Shown here: positions 32,650 to 40,441 of the stretch, piece after piece
Layout of the letters: the number at the start of each line of letters is the position of its first letter
Position numbering within the stretch: the stretch's first letter is position 1
Assembly (NCBI GenBank): GCA_021821305.1
Contig: JAKACP010000001.1
Location: 186,001 to 250,000 of the forward strand
Origin: a bacterium
GTDB taxonomy: Bacteria; Patescibacteria; Paceibacteria; Moranbacterales; UBA1568
Length of the DNA: 64,000 bases
Direction: 5' to 3'
Translations under genes and position numbers: made by a program
The notes under the pieces: generated by a model
The model's database searches: none
The model's input: only the letters and a program-made list of their open reading frames with translations
What the model was told of the DNA's origin: nothing

Positions 32650-34776
32650 ATGTCGAATCCGAAGAAACAGGGGAAGAGGAGTCGCATCCCCGAGAAAGTC
32701 CCGGGTTCGACCCGCACGAAGGAAGCGAAGAAGCCTCCGGTGTCGCCGTTCCGATACATCGTGAAGCGCGGCGGGCGAAAGGTACGGTTCGACGGGAAGA
32801 AGATCGCCGTCGCGGTCGGGAAGGCGTTCGCCGCGACCGGCGAGGGGGGCGAGGCGGAGGCGAAGCGCGTGGCCGCGAAGGTGGTGAGCCTCCTCCGGAA
32901 GGACATCGGCAGGGACGGCATACCGACGGTGGAGGGCGTACAGGACATGGTGGAACGGGTGCTCATGATCCTCGACTTCGAGGAGACGGCCAAGTCTTAC
33001 ATACTTTACCGTGAGGAGCACGCCCGGCTCCGCGAGATGGAGAAGGCGCTCGAGCTCTCCTCGGATCTCGTCGACCGGTACCTCCGCGAGCTCGATTGGC
33101 GGGTCCGGGAGAACGCGAACATGTCCTATTCCCTCCAGGGGCTCAACAATTACATCTCCTCGATCGTCAGCTCGAAGTACTGGATGAACAAGGTGTATCC
33201 GCGCGAGATACGCGACGCGCACGAGGGCGGCGACCTACATCTCCACGATCTCCAGCTCGTCTCCGCGTACTGCTGCGGCTGGGATCTCCAGGACCTCATA
33301 CGGCGCGGCTTTACCGGTGTTCCCGGGAAAGTGTCGTCGAGGCCGGCCAAGCACCTCTCGGTCATTCTGGGGCAGATGGTCAATTTCATCTATACGCTCC
33401 AAGGCGAGGTCGCCGGCGCGCAGGCGTTCTCGAATTTCGATACGCTGCTCGCCCCCTTCGTCCGACGCGACCGACTCTCGTACGCACAGGTCAAACAGGA
33501 GATCCAGTCCTTCGTCTTCAACATGAACATCTCGACGCGGGTCGGATTCCAGACCCCGTTCTCGAACATCACGCTCGATATCACGTGTCCCAAGGCGCTC
33601 GCCAAGGAAGCGGTCGTCATGGGTGGCGAGCCGCAGAACGAGACCTACGGCGAATTCCAGGAAGAGATGGACATGATCAACCGCGCATTCGCCGAGGTGA
33701 TGATGGAGGGGGATTCCGAGGGGCGCGTCTTCACGTTCCCCATCCCGACCTACAACATCGGCAAGGACTTCGACTGGGACGACCCGCGGTACCTTCCCAT
33801 CTGGGAGATGACCGCCAAATACGGCATCCCGTATTTCGCGAACTTCGTGAATTCCGACATGGATCCGGAGGACGCGCGGAGCATGTGCTGTCGGCTCCGG
33901 CTCGACAACCGCGAGCTCCACAAGCGCGGTGGCGGACTCTTCGGCGCGGCTCCGCTCACCGGTTCGATCGGGGTCGTGACGATCAATCTCCCGCGTCTCG
34001 GCCGTACGGCGGAAAGCGAGAAGGAGTTCTTCGCCAAGCTCGATACGCTCATGGATATCGCCCAAGAAAGCCTCGAAATCAAGCGGAAACTGGTCGAGAA
34101 GCTCACCGATCAGGGATTGTATCCCTATACCAGGTTCTATCTCGCGCCGATCAAGGCCCGCCGGGGGGAATACTGGTCGAACCATTTCTCGACCATCGGC
34201 TTGGTCGGCATGAACGAGGCGGCGCAGAACCTTCTCGGGACCGACATCACGACCGCGAAGGGACAGCGGTTCGCCGGCAAGGTGCTGACCCACATGCGCA
34301 AGCGCATCATCGGGTATCAGAAGGCGACGGGCAATCTCTACAATCTCGAAGCGACACCGGCGGAGGGGACATCATATCGGCTGGCACAGCTCGACCAGGC
34401 GAGGTACAAGGATATCGTCTTCGCGAACGCCGAGGCGGTGCGGGAGACGGGAGCGGCTCCCTACTACACCAATTCCTCGCACATCCCGGTCGGCCACACG
34501 GATGACATCTTCGAGGCGCTCCGCCTCCAAGACGACCTCCAGACCAAATATACCGGCGGGACGGTGCTGCACGGCTTTCTCGGGGAGAGAATGTGGGATG
34601 CGGAGGCGACCCGGAACCTGGTCCGGAAGATCGCGGAGAACTATCGGCTCCCGTATTTCACCCTGACGCCGACTTTTTCCGTCTGCCCCGCGCACGGCTA
34701 TGTCGCCGGCGAACACCATACCTGCCCCCGCTGTGTCGCGGAGCCGACACAACAAAAATATTCGACCATCGGATGA
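32650..34776 (+). CDS. nrdD: Anaerobic ribonucleoside-triphosphate reductase lacking its glycyl-radical loop
   Basis: A 708-aa class III ribonucleotide reductase catalytic subunit that makes dNTPs without oxygen. A basic tail and an ATP-cone (about 35-130) precede the catalytic barrel with the radical-transfer and active-site Cys (SMCCRLRL, and NMNISTRVGFQTPFSNITLD). The C-terminal zinc part VCPAHGYVAGEHHTCPRC is present, but the chain then ends ...PTQQKYSTIG-stop, just where other NrdD proteins continue into the RVVGY-RP radical loop. That loop is encoded separately at 34955-35203. Whether the last Gly is a vestige or a truncation is open. The promoter has an NrdR-box candidate. Confidence 0.93.
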   Translation: MSNPKKQGKRSRIPEKVPGSTRTKEAKKPPVSPFRYIVKRGGRKVRFDGKKIAVAVGKAFAATGEGGEAEAKRVAAKVVSLLRKDIGRDGIPTVEGVQDMVERVLMILDFEETAKSYILYREEHARLREMEKALELSSDLVDRYLRELDWRVRENANMSYSLQGLNNYISSIVSSKYWMNKVYPREIRDAHEGGDLHLHDLQLVSAYCCGWDLQDLIRRGFTGVPGKVSSRPAKHLSVILGQMVNFIYTLQGEVAGAQAFSNFDTLLAPFVRRDRLSYAQVKQEIQSFVFNMNISTRVGFQTPFSNITLDITCPKALAKEAVVMGGEPQNETYGEFQEEMDMINRAFAEVMMEGDSEGRVFTFPIPTYNIGKDFDWDDPRYLPIWEMTAKYGIPYFANFVNSDMDPEDARSMCCRLRLDNRELHKRGGGLFGAAPLTGSIGVVTINLPRLGRTAESEKEFFAKLDTLMDIAQESLEIKRKLVEKLTDQGLYPYTRFYLAPIKARRGEYWSNHFSTIGLVGMNEAAQNLLGTDITTAKGQRFAGKVLTHMRKRIIGYQKATGNLYNLEATPAEGTSYRLAQLDQARYKDIVFANAEAVRETGAAPYYTNSSHIPVGHTDDIFEALRLQDDLQTKYTGGTVLHGFLGERMWDAEATRNLVRKIAENYRLPYFTLTPTFSVCPAHGYVAGEHHTCPRCVAEPTQQKYSTIG

Positions 34777-34791
34777 GGAATATTTTTGAAA

Positions 34792-34920
34792 GCACAGGTC
34801 ACAGAACACAAAACGCCAAACAAGACACAAAATATGAAATACAAACATGAAACCAAACATCCGCTTGTGCTTTGAGAATTGTGTTTTGTTTGGATTTTTG
34901 TGCTTTCGAACTTTGTGTTT
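34792..34920. repeat. Hairpin of CACAAA/CCAAACAA words, family C copy 1
   Basis: An imperfect inverted repeat between nrdD and the separate glycyl-radical gene. The left side has CACAAAAC and CCAAACAAGACACA, the right side TTGTGTTTTGTTTGG and TTTTTGTGC. It shares these words and their order with the hairpins at 56234 and 59393. Confidence 0.8.
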
Positions 34921-34954
34921 TTAGCAAAAATAAGTAATACGTAACAATAAAAGT

Positions 34955-35203
34955 ATGCGGTGCCATGATTGCGGAAAGGAGCTCGTGAAGGGGGCGGAGT
35001 ACATGCCGTATCGGGTCGGAGATAGCGGGTTCGCCAAGTGTCGGGCGTGCCACGAGGCGGATCCGGTGCTCCGCGGCTTCCAGGAGGCCGAGGTCTACTC
35101 GCGCGTCGTCGGCTATATCCGCCCGGTCAGACAGTGGAACAAGGGCAAGCAGGCGGAGTTCGGCGACCGGAAGGAATATGTGGCGGAAGGTCGCGCGTGC
35201 TAG
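34955..35203 (+). CDS. Stand-alone glycyl-radical domain of anaerobic RNR
   Basis: An 82-aa protein. Residues 1-45 form a four-Cys zinc-ribbon-like part (RCHDCGKEL and KCRACHEA). Residues about 45-78 are EVYSRVVGYIRPVRQWNKGKQAEF, the full glycyl-radical loop of class III RNR, with the radical Gly in VVGY and the conserved RPV and WNKGK. The host nrdD upstream stops just before this segment, so the radical would be made in trans, like the YfiD spare part of pyruvate formate-lyase. There is a weak ribosome-binding site and its own ATG. It lies between nrdD and the activase nrdG, with a hairpin on each side. Confidence 0.85.
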   Translation: MRCHDCGKELVKGAEYMPYRVGDSGFAKCRACHEADPVLRGFQEAEVYSRVVGYIRPVRQWNKGKQAEFGDRKEYVAEGRAC

Positions 35204-35207
35204 ATAC

Positions 35208-35380
35208 GCCCGCTCAACCCGGATTCCTTTCGTTCCCGACCGCATCCTCGCCGCCCGGTTTCTTCTTTTCAAAAATTTCCCTCAATCGACGGCATCTCGA
35301 GGAAATTTTTGAAGAAGAAACGGGCTTACTCGAGCAATATGCGGTTCCCGGCAAACGAAAGGAATCCGGGTTGAGCGGGC
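35208..35380. repeat. Large intergenic hairpin, family A copy 2
   Basis: Starts 5 bp after the glycyl-radical gene. Outer arms 35208-35234 and 35354-35380 are perfectly complementary over 27 bp. A second stem (GACCGCAT/ATGCGGTT) and an inner stem (35254-35280 with 35301-35324, some bulges) lead to the tip CTCAATCGACGGCATCTCGAG, nearly the same as in the hairpin at 44-212. The arm sequences are unrelated to that copy. It separates the glycyl-radical gene from nrdG. Confidence 0.85.
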
Positions 35381-35407
35381 TCAATTCCTTCTCCGTGACT
35401 CATCCGT

Positions 35408-36109
35408 ATGCTCGTCGGCGGTTTCCAAAAATTGACGCTCATCGATTATCCGGGAAAGGTCGCGACCACCGTCTTTACGGTCGGGTGCAATTTCCGGTGT
35501 CCGTTCTGCCATAATCCGGAGCTCATCGACTTCCCGAAAGGCGAACTGCCGACGTATCGGAAGAACGAGGAAGCATTCTTCGATTTCCTCGAAAAGAGGA
35601 GGGGTCTCCTCGACGGGGTATGCGTGACGGGCGGCGAACCGACGGTCCAGCCGGACCTCCTGGAATTCCTGGAAAAGGTGAAGAATATGGGGTTTCTCGT
35701 GAAACTCGATACGAACGGGAGCCGTCCGGAGATCGTCGCGGAAGTGATCGGGCGAGGCCTCGCCGATTTCTTCGCGATGGACATCAAGAACCGGATGGGG
35801 CGCTACGGCGAGACATCGGGCTCGGACGTGTCGGAGGAACGGATCCGGGAAAGCATCCGGCGGATCCGGGAAAGCGGAACGCCGTACGAGTTCCGGACGA
35901 CGGTCGTGCCGGGTCTCCACGACGAGAGCGATTTCGACGGCATCGCGGAGCTGATCGACGGGGCGCCGACGTATTATCTGCAGGAGTTCCGCGATTTCCG
36001 TATCCTCTCGCCGGGGCTCCGTGACCGCGCGAAGGGAAAGACGATCGATCTCGACGCGATAGCGGTGAGGCTCGCTCCGCGTTTCGGGAAGGTGGGCGTC
36101 CGCCGGTGA
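35408..36109 (+). CDS. nrdG: Anaerobic RNR activase (radical SAM)
   Basis: A 233-aa radical-SAM enzyme that makes the glycyl radical on class III RNR. The cluster motif is VGCNFRCPFCHNPEL (Cys-x3-Cys-x2-Cys, about residues 25-32), the SAM-binding GG is in VTGGEPTVQ, and the later strands KLDTNGSRPE and FFAMDIKNR fit the family. It is of the longer type with the N-terminal GGFQKLTLIDYPGKV. The radical target should be the small protein at 34955, unless it also works on the incomplete nrdD chain. Confidence 0.93.
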   Translation: MLVGGFQKLTLIDYPGKVATTVFTVGCNFRCPFCHNPELIDFPKGELPTYRKNEEAFFDFLEKRRGLLDGVCVTGGEPTVQPDLLEFLEKVKNMGFLVKLDTNGSRPEIVAEVIGRGLADFFAMDIKNRMGRYGETSGSDVSEERIRESIRRIRESGTPYEFRTTVVPGLHDESDFDGIAELIDGAPTYYLQEFRDFRILSPGLRDRAKGKTIDLDAIAVRLAPRFGKVGVRR

Positions 36110-36129
36110 GGTCTTTGTCAGGGGGAAAA

Positions 36130-36211
36130 CGAAAATATCCGGAAAGCGAAATCCCGTCTTCCTGACCGAGGACGCTCGCGGTCGCCGGAATTTCCTTCCC
36201 GGATATTTTCG
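36130..36211. repeat. Short hairpin after nrdG
   Basis: Arms CGAAAATATCCGG (36130-36142) and CCGGATATTTTCG (36199-36211) are perfect over 13 bp; an imperfect inner stem and a GACCG/CGGTC tip lie inside. The tip does not match families A or B. Confidence 0.65.
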
Positions 36212-36225
36212 TGCGATACGTCGCA

Positions 36226-36258
36226 AAGTAAAACCGCCCCCGTTCAGTGTGGGCGGTT
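36226..36258 (-). terminator. Terminator of the small minus-strand gene
   Basis: AACCGCCC/GGGCGGTT; on the minus strand it is followed by TTTACTTTG. Confidence 0.7.
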
Positions 36259-36285
36259 CGTGTTTTCGGTCTGCGGGGTCTCTTA

Positions 36286-36468
36286 TTATAAGAGACCCAT
36301 GTTTCCGAAGAGCGTCAACGTGACGACCGGCATGAGGGCGAGAAGAAAGGCGAATGCCATCTCATCGTTCTCCGCCGCTTTCTTGCAATCGGTGCAAGAA
36401 TGCTCCTGCGCTTCCGACGTCCGTCCTGAGACTTCGTCGGCGCTGACCATGGGCCTTTCAGCTTCCAT
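36286..36468 (-). CDS. Small CxxC single-span membrane protein
   Basis: A 60-aa protein: an acidic polar N-terminus (about 1-35) with SCTDCKK (Cys-x2-Cys) and a C-terminal hydrophobic helix (about 37-60: MAFAFLLALMPVVTLTLFGNMG). I do not recognise the family. A perfect-spacing promoter (36554-36582), a leader hairpin and a terminator on the same strand support that it is expressed. It lies at the start of the copper/thiol island, so a redox or metal role is a guess. Confidence 0.55.
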   Translation of the reverse strand: MEAERPMVSADEVSGRTSEAQEHSCTDCKKAAENDEMAFAFLLALMPVVTLTLFGNMGLL

Positions 36469-36499
36469 AGTTTTTTCTTACTGTTTATGTCGTCGAAAA

Positions 36500-36536
36500 G
36501 AAAAAACGGGAATCCTCGCTTTGAGGGCACCCGTTT
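36500..36536 (-). ncRNA. Leader hairpin: attenuator or tiny RNA
   Basis: On the minus strand a stem AACGGG...CCCGTT with an inner CCTC/GAGG stem is followed by T6, about 15-50 nt after the start of the promoter at 36554-36582 and before the 60-aa gene. Most transcripts may stop here. Confidence 0.45.
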
Positions 36537-36553
36537 CTCACTTCAACATATCC

Positions 36554-36582
36554 ATTATACATCAAAAAAACGGGAAAGTCAA
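36554..36582 (-). promoter_or_regulatory. Minus-strand promoter
   Basis: TTGACT (36577-36582), 17 bp, TATAAT (36554-36559), divergent from the XRE promoter. Confidence 0.7.
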
Positions 36583-36600
36583 GGCGGAGCGGCATCGATA

Positions 36601-36641
36601 TGTAAAGTATGATTGACATACGCCGATTTTCGGGGTAGGGT
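36601..36641 (+). promoter_or_regulatory. XRE promoter with operator
   Basis: The dyad TGTAAAGTATGATTGACA (36601-36618; TGTMAA-N6-TTKACA) contains the -35 TTGACA; the -10 candidate is TAGGGT (36636-36641), 17 bp downstream. The same dyad in the same position is at 37235-37252. Confidence 0.65.
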
Positions 36642-36647
36642 ATCCGT

Positions 36648-36857
36648 ATGAAAGAGATCTTGTCCAATGCCGTCAGGAAACGTCGCGAAGAGGAAGGCGT
36701 GACGCAAGAGGAGCTCGCCGAGGAGGTCGGCGTGACGCGGCAGACCATCATCGCCATCGAGAAGGGGAACTATGCTCCCTCGGTTCTGCTCGCGCTCAAG
36801 ATCGCGGAGTTTTTTCATAAACCGTTGGAAAAAATATTTTGGTATGAGAAAAGATAA
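36648..36857 (+). CDS. XRE-family HTH repressor
   Basis: A 69-aa protein that is almost only a helix-turn-helix: NAVRKRREEEGVTQEELAEEVGVTRQTIIAIEKGNYAPSVLLALKIAEFF, typical of small XRE regulators (YozG-like). The recognition helix is TRQTIIAIE. It overlaps the next gene by 14 bp. The dyad TGTMAA-N6-TTKACA at its own promoter and at 37235 makes it the likely regulator of both, but the ligand is not evident. The partner membrane protein downstream may be the signal. Confidence 0.85.
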   Translation: MKEILSNAVRKRREEEGVTQEELAEEVGVTRQTIIAIEKGNYAPSVLLALKIAEFFHKPLEKIFWYEKR

Positions 36858-37221
36858 CTTTTTCGCCGCCCTCGATATCGTGCTCGCCGCGTTGCCGGTC
36901 CTTATGCTTCTCCTCATCTGGGATCCATTCGGCTGGTTCGGACTCTCTGATTTCTGGATGATGGCCTCGACCGGTGTGTTCGTCGCGAGCATCGTCCCGT
37001 TCCTCGCGTTCGTATGGCGGGAAAAGGCGGAGGACGAGCGGGAAGAGGTTCACCTCGCCATCGCCGGCCGCGTGGCGTTTCTCGCCGGCGCGAGCGTGCT
37101 CGCCTTCGCCATCGTCCTCTCCGTCCTCGCGCACAAGCTCGGGCCCTGGCTCCCGCTCGCGCTCGCGACCATGATCGTGGCGAAGATCGGTACGCTCGCG
37201 TATCTCCGCGCAAAAAAATAG
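36844..37221 (+). CDS. Small membrane protein coupled to XRE regulator
   Basis: A 125-aa protein with four hydrophobic helices (about 8-25, 35-58, 70-95, 98-118) and a charged cytosolic loop WREKAEDEREEVH between helices 2 and 3. An XRE regulator directly overlapping a small multi-span protein is a common bacterial and archaeal pair (DUF2178-type membrane proteins), whose function is unknown; membrane-sensed repressor control is a fair inference. The ATG lies inside the 3' end of the regulator gene, so the two are translationally coupled. Confidence 0.75.
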   Translation: MRKDNFFAALDIVLAALPVLMLLLIWDPFGWFGLSDFWMMASTGVFVASIVPFLAFVWREKAEDEREEVHLAIAGRVAFLAGASVLAFAIVLSVLAHKLGPWLPLALATMIVAKIGTLAYLRAKK

Positions 37222-37234
37222 CGAAAAGAGCTGA

Positions 37235-37275
37235 TGTAAAGTAAACTTGACATACGTTTGCCTGGTAGGTATACT
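37235..37275 (+). promoter_or_regulatory. Promoter with second copy of the XRE operator
   Basis: Operator TGTAAAGTAAACTTGACA (37235-37252) again covers the -35 TTGACA (37247-37252); 17 bp later is TATACT (37270-37275). Identical layout to 36601-36641. Confidence 0.75.
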
Positions 37276-37302
37276 GAAACGGTAATCTTTGTTTTTTGCA
37301 CT

Positions 37303-38226
37303 ATGCAAAACGATATGATGCAGGGGTCCGGTGCGCCGATGCCGGGGAAGTCATCGCTTCCGCTGGTGATCGGTACGCTCGTCGCGGTCGTCGTCGTTGG
37401 GGCGTTCTACTTCGTGACGCGAAGCGATGAGAAGATGGAGGGCGATGCGATGATGGAGGCATCGAAGGACGATGCGATGATGACGGAGGAGAAAGACGAG
37501 AAGATGGAGGGCGAGGCAATGATGGAGAAGCGGGAAGTCACCGTGACGCTCGGCGCGCAGAACGCGTCCGGCCAGGAGGGAAAGGCGACGCTCGTCGAAA
37601 CGGACGGGAAGACCAAGGTGACGATCGCTATCGGATCGGGTACGGCGGGAATCGCTCAGCCGGCCCATATCCATGTCGGTTCGTGCCCCGCTCCCGGAGC
37701 GGTGAAGTATCCGCTCACGAACGTCGTCGACGGCCGGTCGGAGACCGTGCTCGACGTGTCCTTGGAGACGCTCACCAAGGAACTGCCGCTTGCGATCAAC
37801 GTGCACAAGTCGAAGGATGACGCGAAGACCTACGTCTCATGCGGCGATATCACGGCCGCCGCGATGAGCGGAGAGGCGATGATGGAGAAAAAAACGGATG
37901 GGGCCATGATGACAAGCGCGGGATCATACGAGACGTATGAGGCATCCAAGCTCGCGATGGCCAAGGAGGGGAAGGTCGTGTTGTTCTTCCGCGCCTCATG
38001 GTGCCCGACCTGTCGCGCGCTCGACGCGTCGATACGGAAGGAAGCCTCGGCGATCCCCGGGAACCTGACCATCCTTGACGTGGATTATGATACCTACAAG
38101 GATCTCAAGGCGAAGTACGGCGTGACCACGCAGCACACGCTGGTGCAGGTGGACGCCGACGGGAGGGAGATCACGAAATGGGTCGGCAGCGAGAATCTCG
38201 CGGAACTCGTGGCGAAACTGAAGTAG
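37303..38226 (+). CDS. Anchored Met-rich, CHRD-like and thioredoxin fusion
   Basis: A 307-aa protein: one transmembrane helix (about 17-38), a Met/Asp/Glu-rich stretch (about 42-75), a beta-sandwich domain (about 78-185) of CHRD/SOD-like pattern with PAHIHVGSCPAPG, a second Met-rich run, then a thioredoxin domain (about 205-307) with FFRASWCPTCRAL. Met-rich runs commonly bind Cu(I), and the WCPTC site suggests disulfide chemistry outside the membrane. It is followed by a DipZ-type protein that would keep it reduced. ATG 37303 is chosen since the longer start overlaps the -10 box. Confidence 0.8.
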   Translation: MQNDMMQGSGAPMPGKSSLPLVIGTLVAVVVVGAFYFVTRSDEKMEGDAMMEASKDDAMMTEEKDEKMEGEAMMEKREVTVTLGAQNASGQEGKATLVETDGKTKVTIAIGSGTAGIAQPAHIHVGSCPAPGAVKYPLTNVVDGRSETVLDVSLETLTKELPLAINVHKSKDDAKTYVSCGDITAAAMSGEAMMEKKTDGAMMTSAGSYETYEASKLAMAKEGKVVLFFRASWCPTCRALDASIRKEASAIPGNLTILDVDYDTYKDLKAKYGVTTQHTLVQVDADGREITKWVGSENLAELVAKLK

Positions 38227-38290
38227 ATCGCGTATCCGCACTCCTCTCCGGCGACATTCCGGAGAGGTCGCGAATCCGTGATATCACCAT

Positions 38291-40042
38291 ATGCTCACCT
38301 TGTTGCTCTTCGCCTTTCTTTCGGGGCTCGTGACGATAGCGGCTCCGTGCATCTGGCCGATCCTGCCGATCATCCTCTCTTCGGCGGCGACCGGCGGGAA
38401 ACGGCGTCCGCTCGGGATCGTGACCGGGTTGGTCGCGAGTTTCACGGTGGCCACGCTCGCGCTCTCGTCCCTCGTCCGCGCGCTCGGCTTTTCTCCGGAC
38501 GGCCTCCGACTGTTTTCCGTCGTCGTGATCGCGCTCCTCGGCGTGTCGCTCCTCGTCCCGGCAGTCGGCACGAGACTCGAGGGTTTCGTCAGCCGCCTCC
38601 TGGGGCGTTTCGGGAAGTCCCGGGCCGAGGGAGCCGGATTCGGCTCCGGATTCCTGACGGGCGCCGCGCTCGGCATCGTCTGGGCTCCCTGTGCCGGGCC
38701 GATACTCGCCGCCGTGGCCACGCTCGCCGCGACCCGGTCGGTTTCGATCGAAGCGGTGCTGGTGACGCTCGCGTTCGGCGTCGGCATCGGCATACCGCTC
38801 TTCCTGTTCGCGATATTCGGACAGAGGCTGTTCTCGGCCAACCGGTTCCTCCGGGCGTATACGGGACGCATCCAGCAGGTATTCGGCGTCATCATGATAC
38901 TCGCGGCGTTCGCGATCTATACCGGATATGACAAGACGCTCCAGTCGAAGCTTCTCGATCTCTTTCCGAACTATGGAAGCTTCCTCAACCGGTTCGAGGA
39001 CCGGCCGGAAGTCGAGAAAGCGCTCGATGACTTGCGGAAAGATTCGAGCGGTGGCCTGTCGGGCGATAGGACGGAATCGAAAGCGTCCGAATCGGGACTA
39101 CCCGTGCTCGGAACGGCACCTGAATTCCGCGGAATCTCGAATTGGCTCAATACCGACGGAAAGCCGCTCGCAATGGCGGACCTGCGGGGGAAGGTGGTGC
39201 TCGTCGATTTCTGGACGTACAGCTGTATCAACTGCATCCGGACGCTTCCGTATGTGACTGGATGGTATAAGAAATATAAAGATGACGGATTGGTTGTCGT
39301 CGGTGTGCATACGCCGGAATTCGCTTTCGAACACAAGACGAAGAACGTGGCGGATGCGATGCGTCGGTATGGTATCGAGTACCCGGTAGCCCAGGACAAT
39401 GACTATGGGACGTGGCAGGCCTATTCGAACCGCTACTGGCCGGCGCACTATCTCATCGACGCGGAAGGCCGGGTGCGCTATACGCACTTCGGCGAAGGGA
39501 AATACGACGAAACGGAAAAGAATATCCAGAAGCTCCTCGAGGAAGCCGGGATGATGGCGGAGAAACAAGAAGTGCTTTCGATAACAGGGGAAGGGACGAC
39601 GCGTGGTCAGACGCCCGAAACCTATCTCGGGCTCGCCCGCATGGATCGGTTCGCCTCTCCCGAGAGAGCGGAACCGCTGTCCCGGACGTATTCGATCCCG
39701 GAGACGATACGGCTCCATTCGTTCGCCTACGGCGGGGAATGGAATCTCGATGCCGAACGGGCGATGACGGGAACCGGCTCGTCGCTCGCGCTCCGTTTCC
39801 GGGGGAACAAGGTGTTCCTCGTGCTCGCGCCGCCTCCCGGTTCGATCGGGACGGTACGGGTGCTCCTCGATGGAGCGACGGTCACGGGCGATGCGGGCGC
39901 GGATGTCGTCGACGGCACGGTGACGGTCGATTCCGATCGGCTCTACGAGCTCATCGATCTTCATGGAAGGGACGGCGAGCATACGCTCCGCCTCGAGTTC
40001 GACACCCCGGGGACCGCCGCATACGCCTTCACGTTCGGATAG
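38291..40042 (+). CDS. DipZ-type CcdA-TlpA-like membrane thiol protein
   Basis: A 583-aa protein. Residues 1-220 are a CcdA/DsbD-like six-helix membrane domain with the two Cys motifs AAPCIWPILP and WAPCAGP that carry electrons across the membrane. A thioredoxin-like (TlpA/redoxin) domain (about 275-420) has WTYSCINCIRTLP (Cys-x2-Cys). The C-terminal domain (about 430-583) is a carbohydrate-binding-like beta-sandwich, as in mycobacterial DipZ. It reduces exported thiols; the Met-rich thioredoxin just upstream is a likely partner. A hairpin CTCTCCGG/CCGGAGAG lies in the gap. Confidence 0.88.
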   Translation: MLTLLLFAFLSGLVTIAAPCIWPILPIILSSAATGGKRRPLGIVTGLVASFTVATLALSSLVRALGFSPDGLRLFSVVVIALLGVSLLVPAVGTRLEGFVSRLLGRFGKSRAEGAGFGSGFLTGAALGIVWAPCAGPILAAVATLAATRSVSIEAVLVTLAFGVGIGIPLFLFAIFGQRLFSANRFLRAYTGRIQQVFGVIMILAAFAIYTGYDKTLQSKLLDLFPNYGSFLNRFEDRPEVEKALDDLRKDSSGGLSGDRTESKASESGLPVLGTAPEFRGISNWLNTDGKPLAMADLRGKVVLVDFWTYSCINCIRTLPYVTGWYKKYKDDGLVVVGVHTPEFAFEHKTKNVADAMRRYGIEYPVAQDNDYGTWQAYSNRYWPAHYLIDAEGRVRYTHFGEGKYDETEKNIQKLLEEAGMMAEKQEVLSITGEGTTRGQTPETYLGLARMDRFASPERAEPLSRTYSIPETIRLHSFAYGGEWNLDAERAMTGTGSSLALRFRGNKVFLVLAPPPGSIGTVRVLLDGATVTGDAGADVVDGTVTVDSDRLYELIDLHGRDGEHTLRLEFDTPGTAAYAFTFG

Positions 40043-40062
40043 GATGGTGGACTGTCAAAGGG

Positions 40063-40086
40063 CGCCCGGAAGGGCGTTTTTTGTTT
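40063..40086 (+). terminator. Intrinsic terminator
   Basis: CGCCC-GGAA-GGGCG followed by T6. Confidence 0.75.
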
Positions 40087-40100
40087 TTTCCGTTCCATGC

Positions 40101-40135
40101 TATACTCCATGTACCCATACCCTGGGTACGGGTAC
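40101..40135 (+). promoter_or_regulatory. csoR promoter and 25-bp operator palindrome
   Basis: TATACT (40101-40106) is followed by GTACCC, ATACCC, T, GGGTAC, GGGTAC (40111-40135): a near-perfect palindrome centred on 40123 with one mismatch. GC-centred TACCC/GGGTA dyads fit CsoR. The -35 is weak and merges with the previous T-tract. Confidence 0.75.
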
Positions 40136-40162
40136 GGAGTATTCATAAGGATAAAGAAGAGT

Positions 40163-40441
40163 ATGGATCATCACAAGAACCGCGAGAAGGTGCTCGTGAA
40201 TTACCGGAAGGCGAGAGGGCTCCTTGAGAAGCTGATCGACATGACCGAGAACGGGAAGTATTGCGTCGACATCATGACGCAGAACCTCGCGGTCGCCGGG
40301 CTGCTCCGGTCGGTGCAGGAGATGCTTCTCGAGGATCACTTGAACTCCTGTTTCCGCGGCGCGATGGAGAGCGGAAGCGAAAAAAAGAAACGGGCGATGA
40401 TCGATGAGATCCTCACGGTGACGAAACTCAACAACAAATGA
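40163..40441 (+). CDS. csoR: CsoR copper-sensing repressor
   Basis: A 92-aa CsoR-family repressor. Copper ligands are Cys34, His59 and Cys63 (C-x24-H-x3-C: NGKYCVD and LEDHLNSCF), the full CsoR set. Copper(I) binding should release it from the palindrome at 40111-40135. The stop codon overlaps the start of the next gene (ATGA), so the HMA/cupredoxin protein is coupled to it. This copy has the His that the CstR-like paralog at 20078 lacks. Confidence 0.9.
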   Translation: MDHHKNREKVLVNYRKARGLLEKLIDMTENGKYCVDIMTQNLAVAGLLRSVQEMLLEDHLNSCFRGAMESGSEKKKRAMIDEILTVTKLNNK

